NCBI GenBank assembly: GCA_001600455.1
Contig: BCKC01000001.1
Location: forward strand, 5,420,441-5,484,440
DNA length: 64,000 nucleotides
Source of the DNA: Endocalyx cinctus
Taxonomy: Eukaryota; Ascomycota; Sordariomycetes; Amphisphaeriales; Apiosporaceae
Direction of reading: 5' to 3'
Shown here piece after piece: positions 43,064 through 56,067 of the stretch. The translations under genes were made by a program, and so were the position numbers. The notes under the pieces were generated by a model. It saw nothing but the letters and a program-made list of their open reading frames with translations, had not been told where the DNA came from and searched no databases. Each line of letters starts with the position of its first letter. Position 1 is the stretch's first letter.

Positions 43064-43986
43064 TCACGACGGATGTGCACCCATAGCCTGCGCGACTAGA
43101 TTCTGCACCAACCTCTCGATAGTAGGCTTGACGAGAGCGTCGCTCTGAGCGCCCAAGTAACCCGTCATGCTCTTCTCGGCGTACTTAGCCAGCACGTCGA
43201 CCTCGACGTTGACCGAGTCGCCCGCCTTCTTGGAAGCCATGACCACCTTCTCCTGCGTATAAGCGATAAGCATGACCTCGAACCAGCCCTCGAGGTCGTC
43301 CACGCGCGTGATCGTCAACGAGGTCCCGTCGAGCGTCACGTACCCTTTAAAGACGATATACCTCAAAACGTCCAACCCGCTCGGCGCGAACCGAAACGTC
43401 AGCGCGTTCCCGTCGGGCGTGACCGAGACGATCTCGGCCGTCGTGTCGACGTGGCCCTGCACGAAGTGTCCGCCCATCCGCGTGTCCGCCCGCACCGCCC
43501 TCTCGAGGTTCACGCGCGAACCCGACTTGAGCGATCCCAGGTTCGTCAGCCGCAGCGTCTCGGGCGCGATGCCCACCTTGAAGCTCGGCGTCCCCGCCGT
43601 CCCCGCCGCGTTCTCGATCGACGTCGCCGTCAGGCACGCCCCGTTCACGGATATGCTGTCGCCGAGCTGCGCGTCCGCGAGGAGGGTCGAGGATTCGGGC
43701 AGGGAGATCGTTAACGAGGTACCGCCCGTTTCATCGTTGGGGTCGAGCTGCGTGACAACTGGAATTTTTTAAATTTTTAATTATTCTATTAACCTTTTTT
43801 CTTCTAAAGGGTATCTTTTTGTTCTTTTTTTCCATTCTAGCATGCATTCACTGCAGAGAAGTGAGAGGGAGGAGGGGGAGAGGTGGGAAGGGTTAAGAAA
43901 AGGTAGAGAGGGGCAAATAATAATATCGCTTGTTAACTAATAATGAAATAACTACCTCCAATTTCCTCGACTAATCCGGTAAACAT
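43064..43986 (-). CDS. RIB5: Riboflavin synthase
   Basis: Two exons: 43986-43956 and 43758-43064, total 726 nt and 241 residues, with a 197-nt intron (GTAGTT donor, CAG acceptor). The spliced N-terminus MFTGLVEEIGVVTQLDPNDE is the signature MFTGLVE start. The two lumazine-binding barrels are visible: VNGACLTAT with GGHFVQGHVDTT in the first and DGTSLTI with AYTQEKVV in the second. The C-terminal helix (residues about 215-241) would drive trimerisation. It disproportionates two 6,7-dimethyl-8-ribityllumazine molecules to riboflavin and 5-amino-6-ribitylaminouracil, the last step of vitamin B2 synthesis. The second exon is strongly GC-rich at third positions. Confidence 0.96.
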
Positions 43987-44830
43987 ATTTTTCAAAACTG
44001 ATATAACGGGTAGCTTTATACTACAAACAAGTATATAGGTAGGGGTGAAAAATGTTGATGATATTGTCAAAAAATGTTGGATAGCTCCAAGCGTGAACGG
44101 AGGAAGTGGGATGATTCGCTAAAAATAAAAAAAGAATGACGTCCACTTTTCAATCAAGCTTCCAAGGCAGCAAGGTCAACCCCGCCATCGGCTTACCTAA
44201 CCTGACCTCCCGCTATAATCAGAAGCAAATATCTACCCTATACGGAGTACTATGTATATATTCTCATCAGTACTTATACAGCTATCATAATAAATGATAG
44301 TTTGGAATCTTAAAATTAAACGCTATAATACGTGTGTAGTGTTGGATCTTTACGCAAATGTACTGTTTTGTTTTGTCCTCGCCTGAGTAAATGCAATACG
44401 CTTCGTGTATCTAATGAATTTGCTCTGATGCTTATTTTGCCAGCACCGACTGACCCATCAACCTCTATCCCATGCAGTGGTATCTCGAGGGACGTGTGAA
44501 TTACATTCGTTCGTAATCTTCATCAGTCATCAAGCTAGTAGCTATATTACGATCTGAATCATAATATCAGATCGAGGCCAAATTAAGTAACCGTCACGGA
44601 TTAACCGCAATCTTCCGCCTGGAAGCGTCAACACGATTGTGAACAGAAATGGTTTGGTGATACCTCGCTCGGTTTGCGCCTCTACGGCAGACCATCGAAA
44701 CAATCCATCATCCGAGTTTTGTGAAAGGTTAGTAAACAATACGCTAGAAAAGGTGGCCTCTAAAAATTACCGGCCGTCCTAGCCGAGTGAATGAGCTATC
44801 CAGTAAGACTAGAGCGCAAAAATTGCTACT
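43987..44830. other. Riboflavin synthase promoter and PRMT1 3' flank
   Basis: No gene supported. A 65-codon minus-strand frame at 44542-44739 starts with ATG but has no recognisable features. Confidence 0.55.
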
Positions 44831-46252
<1,422 letters not shown>

Positions 46253-47570
46253 TTCAGACTGCTAAGATGGAAAAAAGAACAGAATATATTGGTATTAAGA
46301 AAAAAATGAAAAAGACCTTAAGATAGATGTAAGGGACAAAGTTGGAAATGTTGAGAGAATGACAATGTTTGCCCTTGTCTTTTTTTTAAGTCCCAAGATG
46401 AAGAAATATTTTTTTTGTTAGCCGTTTTATTTTTATTTTTATTTTTTCTACCTCGCAAAGTAGTACTTTTCAAGGGTCCCCCTCCATTCCTCAAATCAGA
46501 TAACCTTAGTGGATCTCACATACGTAGCGCCAGTGAGAGTGGCTAAAGGAATGCGCTAAGCTTACCCGCATATTTGGCTAAGTTCCTGAATATTCCCCCT
46601 ATAAAGAATACCTGGAAGCAGCCAAGTTAGGGTACTTTCACTTTTCACTATGTACAATTTACTACATTACTGCGTAGTTAGTGAATTATAGTGAATTATA
46701 CCGAATAATTATTCAAAATTGTGCTCTTAAGCCACTCCGCTTTTAGTTTAAGCCCTAGTCTAAGCTGCCTAAGCGCAAATAGTTACTCCCCCCATAAATA
46801 CATATCTTTATACACGAATAATTCATCTACCAAATCTATCAGTCAACAGATAACTCATTATAAGAAAACTACAAGTTTTTAATATCAAGTAACCTTTGTT
46901 ATGTTAGTTCATGGATATATATTCTACCTAGGAAACTTTTACAATCATCGTAAGATGTCTTCGTCAGTTCTCTCGGTGAACTGGGAAGGCCCTATGCATC
47001 ATTCTCTGGAAATTTTTATAGCAAGCAGGCTTATCTTATATCTTAATTCAAGTAGTTGATGTTGGTTTGATATGAGGCCTTGTTCTTGAGCAAATTCAAT
47101 GCAAGGTCCTCTGGGTAAGATCAGTCTAATAGTTGAAGTCATACTTATTTTACTGTTTGACATCAATAGATATGTTTACCTAGGTGTGTTCCTGGTCTAA
47201 ACTTTATTCCTTTTTTAAGATGGCGAATGTAAAGCCCATCCAGTCAAGCTTAATGAAATAGTCATATATCAAAATACTAAGTTAGTGATAACTTCACCTG
47301 GCACCAAATATTCCACAATGATGAGACTTTCCAGTTTTAAGGTGATGGATGAACACCCTTTCCTTCATTTTTTTTTTCAGCCTTCATTGAACTACTATTT
47401 ACTCAATATATATATATATATTAGCTATCAATATCAAGTATTCCTACAGCATCTCATTAGAAAACACAGTCGCACCAACACCCAACACCAGTCATTCATC
47501 ATCAAAGCAACAACTACACTCAACATTTTTTTTTCAATAGTGGCAAAGTAGCTAATACACTGCCTTTGAT
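46253..47570. other. PRMT1 upstream region and spacer
   Basis: Contains a possible tiny first PRMT1 exon at 46566-46571 or an untranslated exon. The rest is AT-rich with no other gene. Confidence 0.5.
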
Positions 47571-48284
47571 ATGCTTCCACTTGTTCTTTCTTTGTCCACT
47601 TTGAGAAATATATTATCTCTCCCTACAATAAGCGTTTTCGTGGCACGCCGTCTCGCATACGCTATGTCATACCTTCTATCTACTTCAAGAAACATCACAT
47701 CTCTCTTTAGGATGGAAATTTCAACAGCACGTCGCCTCGCATGCATCGCAGCTTGCGCTCCCCTTACTTTCATAAATACATCGGAAGAACTAAAAGCCAT
47801 AATCGTCTTGTGCACAATAACGGGTTTAAGCCTTGTCCGTGTGAATTGGAAAATAATCATCTTCATCTGCACCTTGAGCCCCATTCTATGTGTTAGACTT
47901 TACGATATAGTTCCTCCGAGGATAATCAGTAATGATATACTTGGTACACTTCTAATTATCTTCACAAAATTCGACGACTCTTCTAAACCAGCCGCAAGGT
48001 ATATGCGGACGGGTGGACTAGGGATCAGCATCGCGAAACTCCTCTTAAAAGAACATTATATAGAGAAGATCATACTTACCCTCGTATGTTACTTTTTCGC
48101 GGCTCGTATCGGTGGCTATATTACTGGTCCCTCTCGTGCAATTGGATTTAAACCATTGGGTTGCTCCTTCCTCATTCTTTACATCTTGATAAACGGCCCT
48201 TTTCTAGCTCTTTGCCGACACCGCCTTAGGCTAGCCCGTCCAATTGTTAAAAGAAGAAGGGTCAAATTCGTCGAAATATCCTAG
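47571..48284 (+). CDS. Predicted multi-pass membrane protein with internal 28-residue repeat
   Basis: 237 codons from an ATG, ending TAG. No family recognised. Residues 9-36 (STLRNILSLPTIS through RRLAYAMSYLL) and 37-64 (STSRNITSLFRME through ARRLACIAACAP) are two copies of a 28-residue unit. They are followed by about four hydrophobic segments (EELKAIIVLCTITGLSLVR, WKIIIFICTLSPILCV, KIILTLVCYFFAARI, FLILYILINGPFLALC) and a basic tail RHRLRLARPIVKRRRVKF. It may be a membrane protein with a cytosolic basic end. The antisense strand is also open through the repeat. Downstream sequence in another frame also looks coding, so the true 3' end may differ. Confidence 0.5.
   Translation: MLPLVLSLSTLRNILSLPTISVFVARRLAYAMSYLLSTSRNITSLFRMEISTARRLACIAACAPLTFINTSEELKAIIVLCTITGLSLVRVNWKIIIFICTLSPILCVRLYDIVPPRIISNDILGTLLIIFTKFDDSSKPAARYMRTGGLGISIAKLLLKEHYIEKIILTLVCYFFAARIGGYITGPSRAIGFKPLGCSFLILYILINGPFLALCRHRLRLARPIVKRRRVKFVEIS
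47595..47762 (+). repeat. Imperfect 84-bp tandem repeat (2 copies)
   Basis: Unit 1 is 47595-47678 and unit 2 is 47679-47762, keeping frame with the membrane protein (28 residues each). About 15 of 28 residues are identical by eye. Confidence 0.75.
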
Positions 48285-48600
48285 CTCCGACGCAGATGAT
48301 GATAGTTACCGTCGTTCTTCTAAAGAGATAGATCATGCTTACCTCCCATATCAGAGATTCAACGTCAATTTTGAAAAAAAAAAAAAAAAAAAAAAAAAAA
48401 AAGCCGTACACCCCCGTCTAGCGTTTTGAATTTATCTCTATTGCTTATCATCACCGCTTGACACGGCGAACTGAACGGTTCAAGCTTATCAAAGCTGAGC
48501 TTCTACCCAGACGGAACCTGATTAATGAATTAACAGAAGTTGAGCGTTATGGGGCCAAAGGTTTCCCAACTTTCGTAAATAACTATTGTATCATAGACTA
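48285..48600 (+). pseudogene. Coding-like debris interrupted by a 29-nt poly(A) tract
   Basis: In one frame before the tract it reads SSDADDDSYRRSSKEIDHAY then LPYQRFNVNFE. After the tract and a TAG, the frame reads RFEFISIAYHHRLTRRTERF, KLIKAELLPRRNLINELTEV, then ERYGAKGFPTFVNNYCIID before a TAG at 48598-48600. Both have charged, helical, protein-like composition. A GT...AG pair around the tract (48366 to 48423 region) could make it an intron in phase, but the donor (GTCAAT) is poor. It may be a broken extension of the upstream membrane protein. Confidence 0.35.
48374..48402. repeat. 29-nt poly(A) tract
   Basis: An uninterrupted A29 run. It is matched about 1 kb away by a T29 run at 49372-49400 in the opposite orientation. 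Confidence 0.85.
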
Positions 48601-49369
48601 GTTATTCATATTACTGTCTATTCCGCCGGGCACCGGCGGTTGAATGAATTGACTCTATCAATAAGAATATTGAAGCTTTGAATCTGTGGTGTTCTCAACG
48701 AATGCTTATAGGAGCTTTTCAATCCTCCTTACACTAATAACACCCACTGGAGTGAAGTTAGCACTATTACCTAAACTTTCGTGATGATATAAACAGTGTC
48801 ATATGAAGACGCTATGAGAGAAAGTTACGGGTACTTCTAGCCTAATTCCGATGATCACATTCCTAGCAAACATGGCGGTTCATACGAGCATTCCAAAGCA
48901 GCTGCCAATCAACGATACAGAAGATGACGAAAATAGTATAAACATACATACCTATTTAGACAAATTAGATATCTTATAGAAAAATGTGAGCTTCCCTAGA
49001 TAGCCTTGTTAGGATGTGTTCTATGACTACGCTTGGATATGGTCTCGTAGCTTTAATCAACACGGACGTGTCGGCAACGAACAAATCATATGCTGGGGCC
49101 AGCCGCCTCACTACATAGATTGCCGCATCAACAATGTCAAGGCTATATCACGCGACCAGGTAGAATGGATCCATACATGGTGCATTCCATTGCCAGGAGC
49201 GACCTGCTTAGCTAAGCCCTCGGTTCCTCAACCCCTATCTTGCCTGACATGTATTTTAAAATCAACGAAGATGGGTTCGTTCAACATACAAGTTCTATGT
49301 TTTTCATTTATGTTCCCGACGCTGTATGGCTGAAAATAGAATGTTTGTTGGTGAAGACAGTGCTGGGTT

Positions 49370-49371
<2 letters not shown>

Positions 49372-49400
<29 letters not shown>
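49372..49400. repeat. 29-nt poly(T) tract
   Basis: An uninterrupted T29 run, inverted relative to the A29 run at 48374-48402. Confidence 0.85.
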
Positions 49401-51401
49401 CATACGAACCTAGAACCTGTTCGCCACGACAAAATAACCCTTACAATTAGGGGCATAAGAGAGCTTCATGTCAGCGCTAGGGTAGGAAGCGCGGAAGCGC
49501 GGAGGCGCTCACACCACCGCCTCCTCGCTGATTGATTATCTATGGAGTCTCCATAGAAATCATGTTTACTACAATTTCCTACGATTTTGTTCTCGCTCTA
49601 GTCACAACTAGCTGAAGTTAGAATTTAAATTACTACACTGAGGTAGACAGCAGCTATCAGCATGGCATAAAACGAAGTCCCGGAAGACACCGGAAAATTT
49701 GTGGTACTGGCCCGAGGATTATTCTCCCTTGTCTCGGAATCTTCTCTAATATAAAAAGGAGGTATGTGGATCTAGGTATCCTCTGATGTCGGGATATGGA
49801 CCTGTTCAATATCTAGCTGGGCGAAAATGGGAGGCTTGTCGGGGCTCTTTTTATGAAACAGTTAAACCAGAGTAACGTTAAGATGAGATGGGGTGATTGC
49901 AATTACCAGAACGTCTGCGGAGTATGCAGCCCCGAAGAATGCTGGTTACCCGTACCAACTAGATGACGAGCCGGAGGATTCCCTCTACTGAGCTTATAAG
50001 CTGGTTTGCGAAGCGATACAAGTCGTATATACATGGAAATCAAGTAATAGAATGATTGCTCCAAGAAGATGGAAGTTGATAAAACATTATTTCCAAATTT
50101 TAAGGGATAAATAATGAACCGGTGGAAGATGGAAAGAATGAGACTCCAAGTCTCCATCTCCAATTTGTAATTATAAGGGAGAGGCAGTCAAGCGTCCTAT
50201 CTAGTCCAATCTAATAAGATTTGAAATTTTACATCGACCTTCCTTCCAGAAACCTCCCTCCTCACCACAGGTTCTTTTCATAACTTGTAGAATATTCTCA
50301 TGAATACGTTTCCGTACTTAATCCGATTCATCCATAGTAGGCCGGACTAAGCCTGGCGAAAGGGGCGGATATAGTACGCCGAATAATAACACGACGCAAC
50401 TGCCAGCTGTCCTGCCAAAATGTGGTAAAATGAAAAAGTCCGAGTTTGATAGAGCGACTAGATCTCTCCGCTTAAACAAACTTCAATATCTACTCTAGCA
50501 GCCTCCATGCATTTGTTATCTTAGCTGTTTCTGTCTATGCAAGTCGGGAGATTTCAGGGACGACTGCATTACTTCAACTTCGGAGAATATGGAGTAAAAC
50601 GGGCTAGATGCCGACATCACGCCTTAGCTAGAAGTTGGCCATGACGCCGTACCGATCTGCGACATGTATCTCGTTACGTCTGAGGCAGTCTTAGGGCGAG
50701 GTAGAATCGGGGACAGCGCATTTTGGCGAGTACAAGCTATTGATGCAGAATTTTGACCAGTATCATTGGGGAATTTTATCTCTCCTTTATTCTTCTTATT
50801 CTCCTCCCCTTGCCGTCGTCTATTATCCATCACCTCTAGACCAACGAGGCAAAAGAAATCCAATTCAAAGAGCTGACCACTAGGAGTTGACTTAACATTT
50901 CAATTATATCTCGGTTATGCACAGATATCTCAATAGTATGGTAAACAGTGGTAGCGTCGTCGTCTCTTTTCTTATTAGTCATGACCCGGTATTTAAAGCT
51001 GGTAAATGCCCCTGGGAAATATGCACTTGCCTCGTGCTTTTGGACGCACTATGCAAGGCGATCTTCCAGCTTAGTGTCGCCCACTTAACGCACGAGTCGT
51101 TTCTTCTGCCGTCTACTTTCTTTTTCCCAGAAGATGCCGGCGACTCTATTTTTATTTATATCCACTTAGGTAACCTACAACACGTGCGCTAATGTTGGCA
51201 GCGAGAGTCTAAATAAGCAAGGCAATTTGAATAGATATTGCTTGAGAAATATCTCGCCCAGGTATTATTTTATAATTACGATAGATATGCAGGGACAGCA
51301 GGACTCGATGTCTACATATGGTATAGGGGTCAACTCATCTATTGTCCGGAGAAGAAATCATGAACGTCCAATTCGAATTATTATTATTTATTTATTATTT
51401 A

Positions 51402-51424
51402 TTTTTTTTTTTTTAAAAAAAAAA
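51402..51424. repeat. T13A10 palindromic tract
   Basis: Thirteen T followed directly by ten A, then GAAGG and more A. It would form a hairpin or a rigid, nucleosome-excluding tract. Confidence 0.7.
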
Positions 51425-52267
51425 GAAGGAAAAAAAAAAAGAAATTGGTGAGATGTCGTCGAAATGCCCCGTGGCTAGAATTACTAGAAGACTTCACCCC
51501 TTTACCCATTGTGACGCTCGATATTGGTGTAACGGACCTGGACTGAAAATCTCATTTAGCATCTCAAATCCTACGTCGTAGAGCAATAATGATACTCGAG
51601 CCTGGCTTCCGCACTCGATATAAGATAAATCTTGCAGGACTGAAGTTCCAAAGGATGTGTAACGTGATATCTATCACCTATAGCTGTAGGTGGTAGCGGT
51701 TTGCTCGAACGCTGTCCACGTTCCAAAAGGCTATTTATACCCCTTTATGTATTTCCCATCTACGTACGTGGAAGGTATACAATCGATCGAATTTTTACCA
51801 ACAGCTCTCGTTTAGAGAATCCTTGCCATCCCACGAGACCTTGGCAAATCTGGAAGCTAGCACGATTGGCTTACTTCGCCAACGTTGCAGCAACTCGTAA
51901 AGCTGGGATAGGTTAAGAATCCCATCAGGGAAAGTGATATATATGTAAAGAATTGGGAGAAAAAAGAAACAGTAGGCTTTTTAAGATGATGCGGCTGTGT
52001 CGAAATACTACACTGAGATACAAGAAAAACGTGGGGGCCCTAAAATCAATTAACAAGGGGAGGAATAGGAGATGCGCACCCCCTTAATTGTGACGGTGAC
52101 AATTGTATCACATGGAAGGATACAACGTCTATTCGTTCCTGGTGCGCACGAATCACATCTTCTTGAAACCCGTGCATTTGAAGCTATTCACGAGCTCCCT
52201 ATCTTGATCAAGGAATAGGTGCGACATGATCGCAAGTCAATAGGTATACTGGCCTAGGTATTTCACT

Positions 52268-52597
52268 TTAGAACCTCTCCATGGTGCCGCGCGACATCGC
52301 ATTTTCTTTTCCTGGCACTTGTCTGGTTAGCAATTTCCTTCCCTCTATCAGTTCATTCTCATATGTCTCGTCACAGCATACCTCGACCGCGTCGCGCATC
52401 TTGCGGTATGAGTTAGTTTCACCTTATCGCATGGGCTTCTCTCGTACATACATGTACACGTCGAGAACATCCGGGTTTGTTTTGCTGCTCCCGTAATCGT
52501 ATTGGGCATTCGTGCAAGAAGTCAGCACTCTTGCTTTCCCTTCTGCCCCAGAACAAAAGAAAGGACACTGCCACGTTGGAGAAGCCATCTTCAACAT
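52268..52597 (-). pseudogene. Small candidate gene interrupted by one stop or a short intron
   Basis: The minus-strand frame starts MLKMASPTWQCPFFCSGAEG, continues through NAQYDYGSSKTNPDVLDVYM and VREKPMR, then meets a TAA at 52426-52424. The same frame then reads GETNSYRKMRDAVEVCCDET, YENELIEGRKLLTRQVPGKE and ends at TAA 52270-52268. The second half is clearly protein-like. A 48-nt in-frame intron (GTACGA to CGCAAG, with CTAAC branch) would remove the stop, making a protein of about 93 residues. Otherwise it is a pseudogene. No family recognised; it is Cys-bearing (CPFFC, CC). Confidence 0.4.
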
Positions 52598-55220
52598 GAG
52601 GAAATTGCGTTGAAAAAAAAAAAAAAACAAGAATTTCTTGTTCCTGGATAATTCATTTGTAGTGTATTACCGAAATAGCCCAATAGGCCCGGCCCTGAAG
52701 ATAGAAGTTACTATGCCAACTTTATCGATATAGTGGCGCTATTAAGCTGATCTTTAGAATATAGCGGCGGTCATATTTTCTACTTTTGCAGTGCTGTAAA
52801 AAATAGGCGGATTTAGTATGCATTTGGATGAGCACAGACGCTCTTGTTGGCATGGCTCAGCTGACGTGATACACAGTAGTATCCATACTGGACACTTATA
52901 ATAGTGAATAGTGAATAATATAGAGAAAAACATTATCTACCATCTACGATTCTACGAACATCAACGCCAGATTCGTTTGCGCTTTTGATGAGACGCAAGG
53001 AGCAACATACAATCTCATCGATGGTTTCATACGTCCGAATATTGTTTTGAGTTTAAATGCTGATATTCACTTCTAGCATCGGCTATTGTTGCTGCACACT
53101 ACCTGACTACCTGCTGACCTCTTCTCCGCAAGCCACATATAGGAGAAGAAGATATAATAATAATTATCATGATATGATGACGGGTGAAAAATGTGATTGA
53201 TAGTTAACGTTCGGTAAATGTTTCAGCTAATGCAAAACAGAGTATACGCCTCCCGATCAGTCAAGCCGATAACAAGGAAAAGGGGTTTAAAAATTCCCTG
53301 GTCAGCCAAGTCAGCCCGGTAGGGTTTATCGGAACGATATCAGGGACAGGCAATTTCCCAGTTTTCTGGGACCAGACAGGATTGAAATAGTGTCGACAGG
53401 GCTGGACACCCCCGGACTTTTTGGGGGGCAGATCGAGATTACAGATAAGAGACAGAACCATAAATTCTAAACTATTGATACAAAATGGATCCGGGTTGAA
53501 CATTCAACCGAACACTCAGTATGTCACCGATGAGTGTGAGAAAAGGACAAAAAGAAAGAATTGGAATAAAGCGTCGATGATGTTATATTAAAAGTTCGCC
53601 AACGTCGCAATGTAATGAATGATGAGAAATACAAGGTCGGATCGAGCGTCGTGCTCAGATCTAATTGCACATGTCGTATGACAAAATACTATTCTCAGAT
53701 ACCCTTGCGAATCCTAAGCCGGCGAACGAATCGGCCGCCTTCCTAATATAGACCCTAGGCAATAAGATACTCTTGATTTTATAGGTGGGATGATAGTATA
53801 TATGTACAAGTAGTGTACGAAAAGCACTCTACGGAAAGCTCCCCCAACTTGAGGTACGTCGAGGTACGTCGTGTAAAGAGCATGGTCAATGGGTGCTTGA
53901 AGGCTTGCTTTTTTCACGTGAAAAGATACGATTTCATGCCCGTCATTTCTAATGCACTTAGTATACACGTACATTCACCGACTTATCCGACTTTAATGGA
54001 TATCCAATCAACTTTACTTAATTGTTAACGACAAGAGATATTTAATAAACTCTAGATAGGATTAATTAAACAAATAAATTCAAACGATAACTCTCATGCA
54101 CAGCTTGGTATGAAGAGAATGTTGGCGATAATGTTGGCGATATTGCACATTATGTACCTACAGTAGCTGTACAGTAGTCTGCGTAGGTATTATCAAAATC
54201 ACTAATATGGCGTACTTAGTGTACGCAGTGCAGTGTTAAAGCAACTAGGAGGTGACTAACTACTCAGCACTTAATCACATAACTTAGTACCTACAGTAGG
54301 TAGTGTAATGTAGTCCTATGTACACTATTTACCCCCCCACCCCTAATCAGAACGTTGGCGGCCTTATCTTATATTACACCGTCGCAACGTAGTAGGCCTG
54401 AGCGAAACGGGTTAAACTCAACTGCAGACTAAATAACGTGGTGAGGGAAAGGAGAAGTTCTATACTTCCTTCTACTGCGTTACCGTTACTTTAGTAGTGG
54501 GTTGTAGCGTGTTATATCGGCTATCAACCGAAATTGATTTTTTATTTGAAGGCTTTTATCGAACAAAGATCGTGAGAGCTTCTACAGTAGTAGACACTAC
54601 TTCCCGTCCTTTTGTGGGTCATATTTTTCTTTGATGCAATCCGACTTATTCTCTCCATCCTGTTCAGCTGCTTCTTTAGAGATGGATCTCCGACAGTTAT
54701 TCCCAATTTTGTAATTCTTCGGGCATCTCTTTCGCCGTTGACAATTTTGCACCTCCAAACCACCTGCTGTACTGGTGTTTAAATAAGACGTCAGCTACTA
54801 CTCTATATATATGAAAGAAAGAAAGATCGGAAGACCTGGGTCTATCAGAAATGACCCGCAGGAATCAGAGGGTAGTTTATTTGATGTGTGCCATTTACGT
54901 AGGCTGGTTACGTATCTACGTAACTTACATTGCAGTCGCCAAGATGCCGTTGGTCCTGTGGCTATTACATCGTAGTATAAATCATGTTTTAAGTTATTGG
55001 AATTGTCTTGCTTTTCCCGTTAAACAATAGGATGAGCTTAATTTTCTTGTCCTACTCTCTCCCTCTCTGTCTCTCCAATGTCCCCTGAGAGTTGTGACCA
55101 CGCAGATATCATTGTGGGACGCAACCAAAGTACACCCAATCCTCTACGGAGGCCCTGCAGGGGTTGCTCCAGCCGATCGGATTCTTACAGGGCGCAGGGG
55201 CTCGTTTTTTCATCAGAAAT
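52598..55220. other. AT-rich spacer with short tandem repeats
   Basis: Contains exact tandem copies of GAGGTACGTC (53851-53870) and AATGTTGGCGAT (54118-54141), and a 13-mer GTACCTACAGTAG at both 54154 and 54287. An ATG frame of 80 codons on the minus strand (53261-53503) reads CNLDLPPKKSGGVQPCRHYF and is unexplained. No gene called with confidence. Confidence 0.5.
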
Positions 55221-56067
55221 TTATCTATCTCACTCTCTCCTGAGCACGGCCTATCGGGCTGTGTGATATGGTATAGGTATAGTAGTAGTTATATAGGATC
55301 ATGAAATTTTTCATGGGTATGCTACCCTGCTACCGTACCATTCTATCTGCCAAGTGGGCTAACACCGAATACCCTCTTGCCACAAAGGGCAGCGATCACT
55401 GATCGGTGCTACCACCTTCACTCAAATGTAAAAAAAAAAAAAAAGCAAAGAAAGAATAACAGCAATAATACCAGCCACGCTTCAAAGTGACAGTTTTCAA
55501 TTCAACATGAATGAGGTAAAACTTAAAACCAGACGATCCTTTTTCCCTTGAGTTTTAAAAAAGAGAAAGAAGTCTCAAAGCTCCGGCTTCAATATATCAG
55601 TTATAATGGCGCGTCACCTGCATCGGTCGACGCCTCGCCCGTAATTATCTAGTAGTGATTGGTCGCATACGGAATTTCTTATTCTAGAAAGCGCATTGGT
55701 GTGCGGCCCACCCTATGCGATATACCCTTGCTCGGCATTGCATATCAATTCTTGGTGACTTTGCGCCTATCGCTATCCTAGTCTCTTCGTACATGTAGAG
55801 AGACATGGTACCATGATCCCAGATCGACCACTTTAGGACTGAAACATATTCTAGTTCATACCCAGTCCTTCTCGGGTCATCTATTTTCTCTACCTTTCCT
55901 CTTTTCTAGTTGCCTCATCATTGCTGACACTCCTTTTTAATACCGATCGGTTTTTATTCCCTTCTTTCCCATGATACGGGAACGACGGTGACGCTCGTTC
56001 ATCTCATCAATCTGACAATCTCTTTTTCTTTCCAACGAAGCTCTTTGACGGGCTTATTATCGTGACC
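55221..56067 (+). promoter_or_regulatory. Ammonium transporter upstream region with several GATA-type sites
   Basis: HGATAR sites on the minus strand, seen as YTATCD: 55221, 55225, 55251, 55343, 55645, 55767 and 56057. They would suit an AreA/NIT2-type GATA factor, which activates ammonium permease genes under nitrogen limitation (family knowledge). By chance roughly three would occur in this length, more in AT-rich DNA, so enrichment is modest. The site at 56057 lies within 12 bp of the ATG and is unlikely to act in the promoter. Confidence 0.35.

Larger units (their letters stand above)
48601..52267. other. Gene-poor AT-rich region with homopolymer tracts
   Basis: About 3.7 kb. A plus-strand frame at 49016-49333 starts with GTG and reads DYAWIWSRSFNQHGRVGNEQ, somewhat protein-like, but no family or splice structure was found. 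An ATG frame of 91 codons at 50917-51192 is hydrophobic and unsupported. A T13A10 palindrome lies at 51402-51424. No intact gene called. Confidence 0.5.

Noticed and set aside
49016..49333. 105-codon plus-strand frame
   Set aside because: Starts with GTG, no family and no adjoining exons found; mentioned only in the spacer entry.
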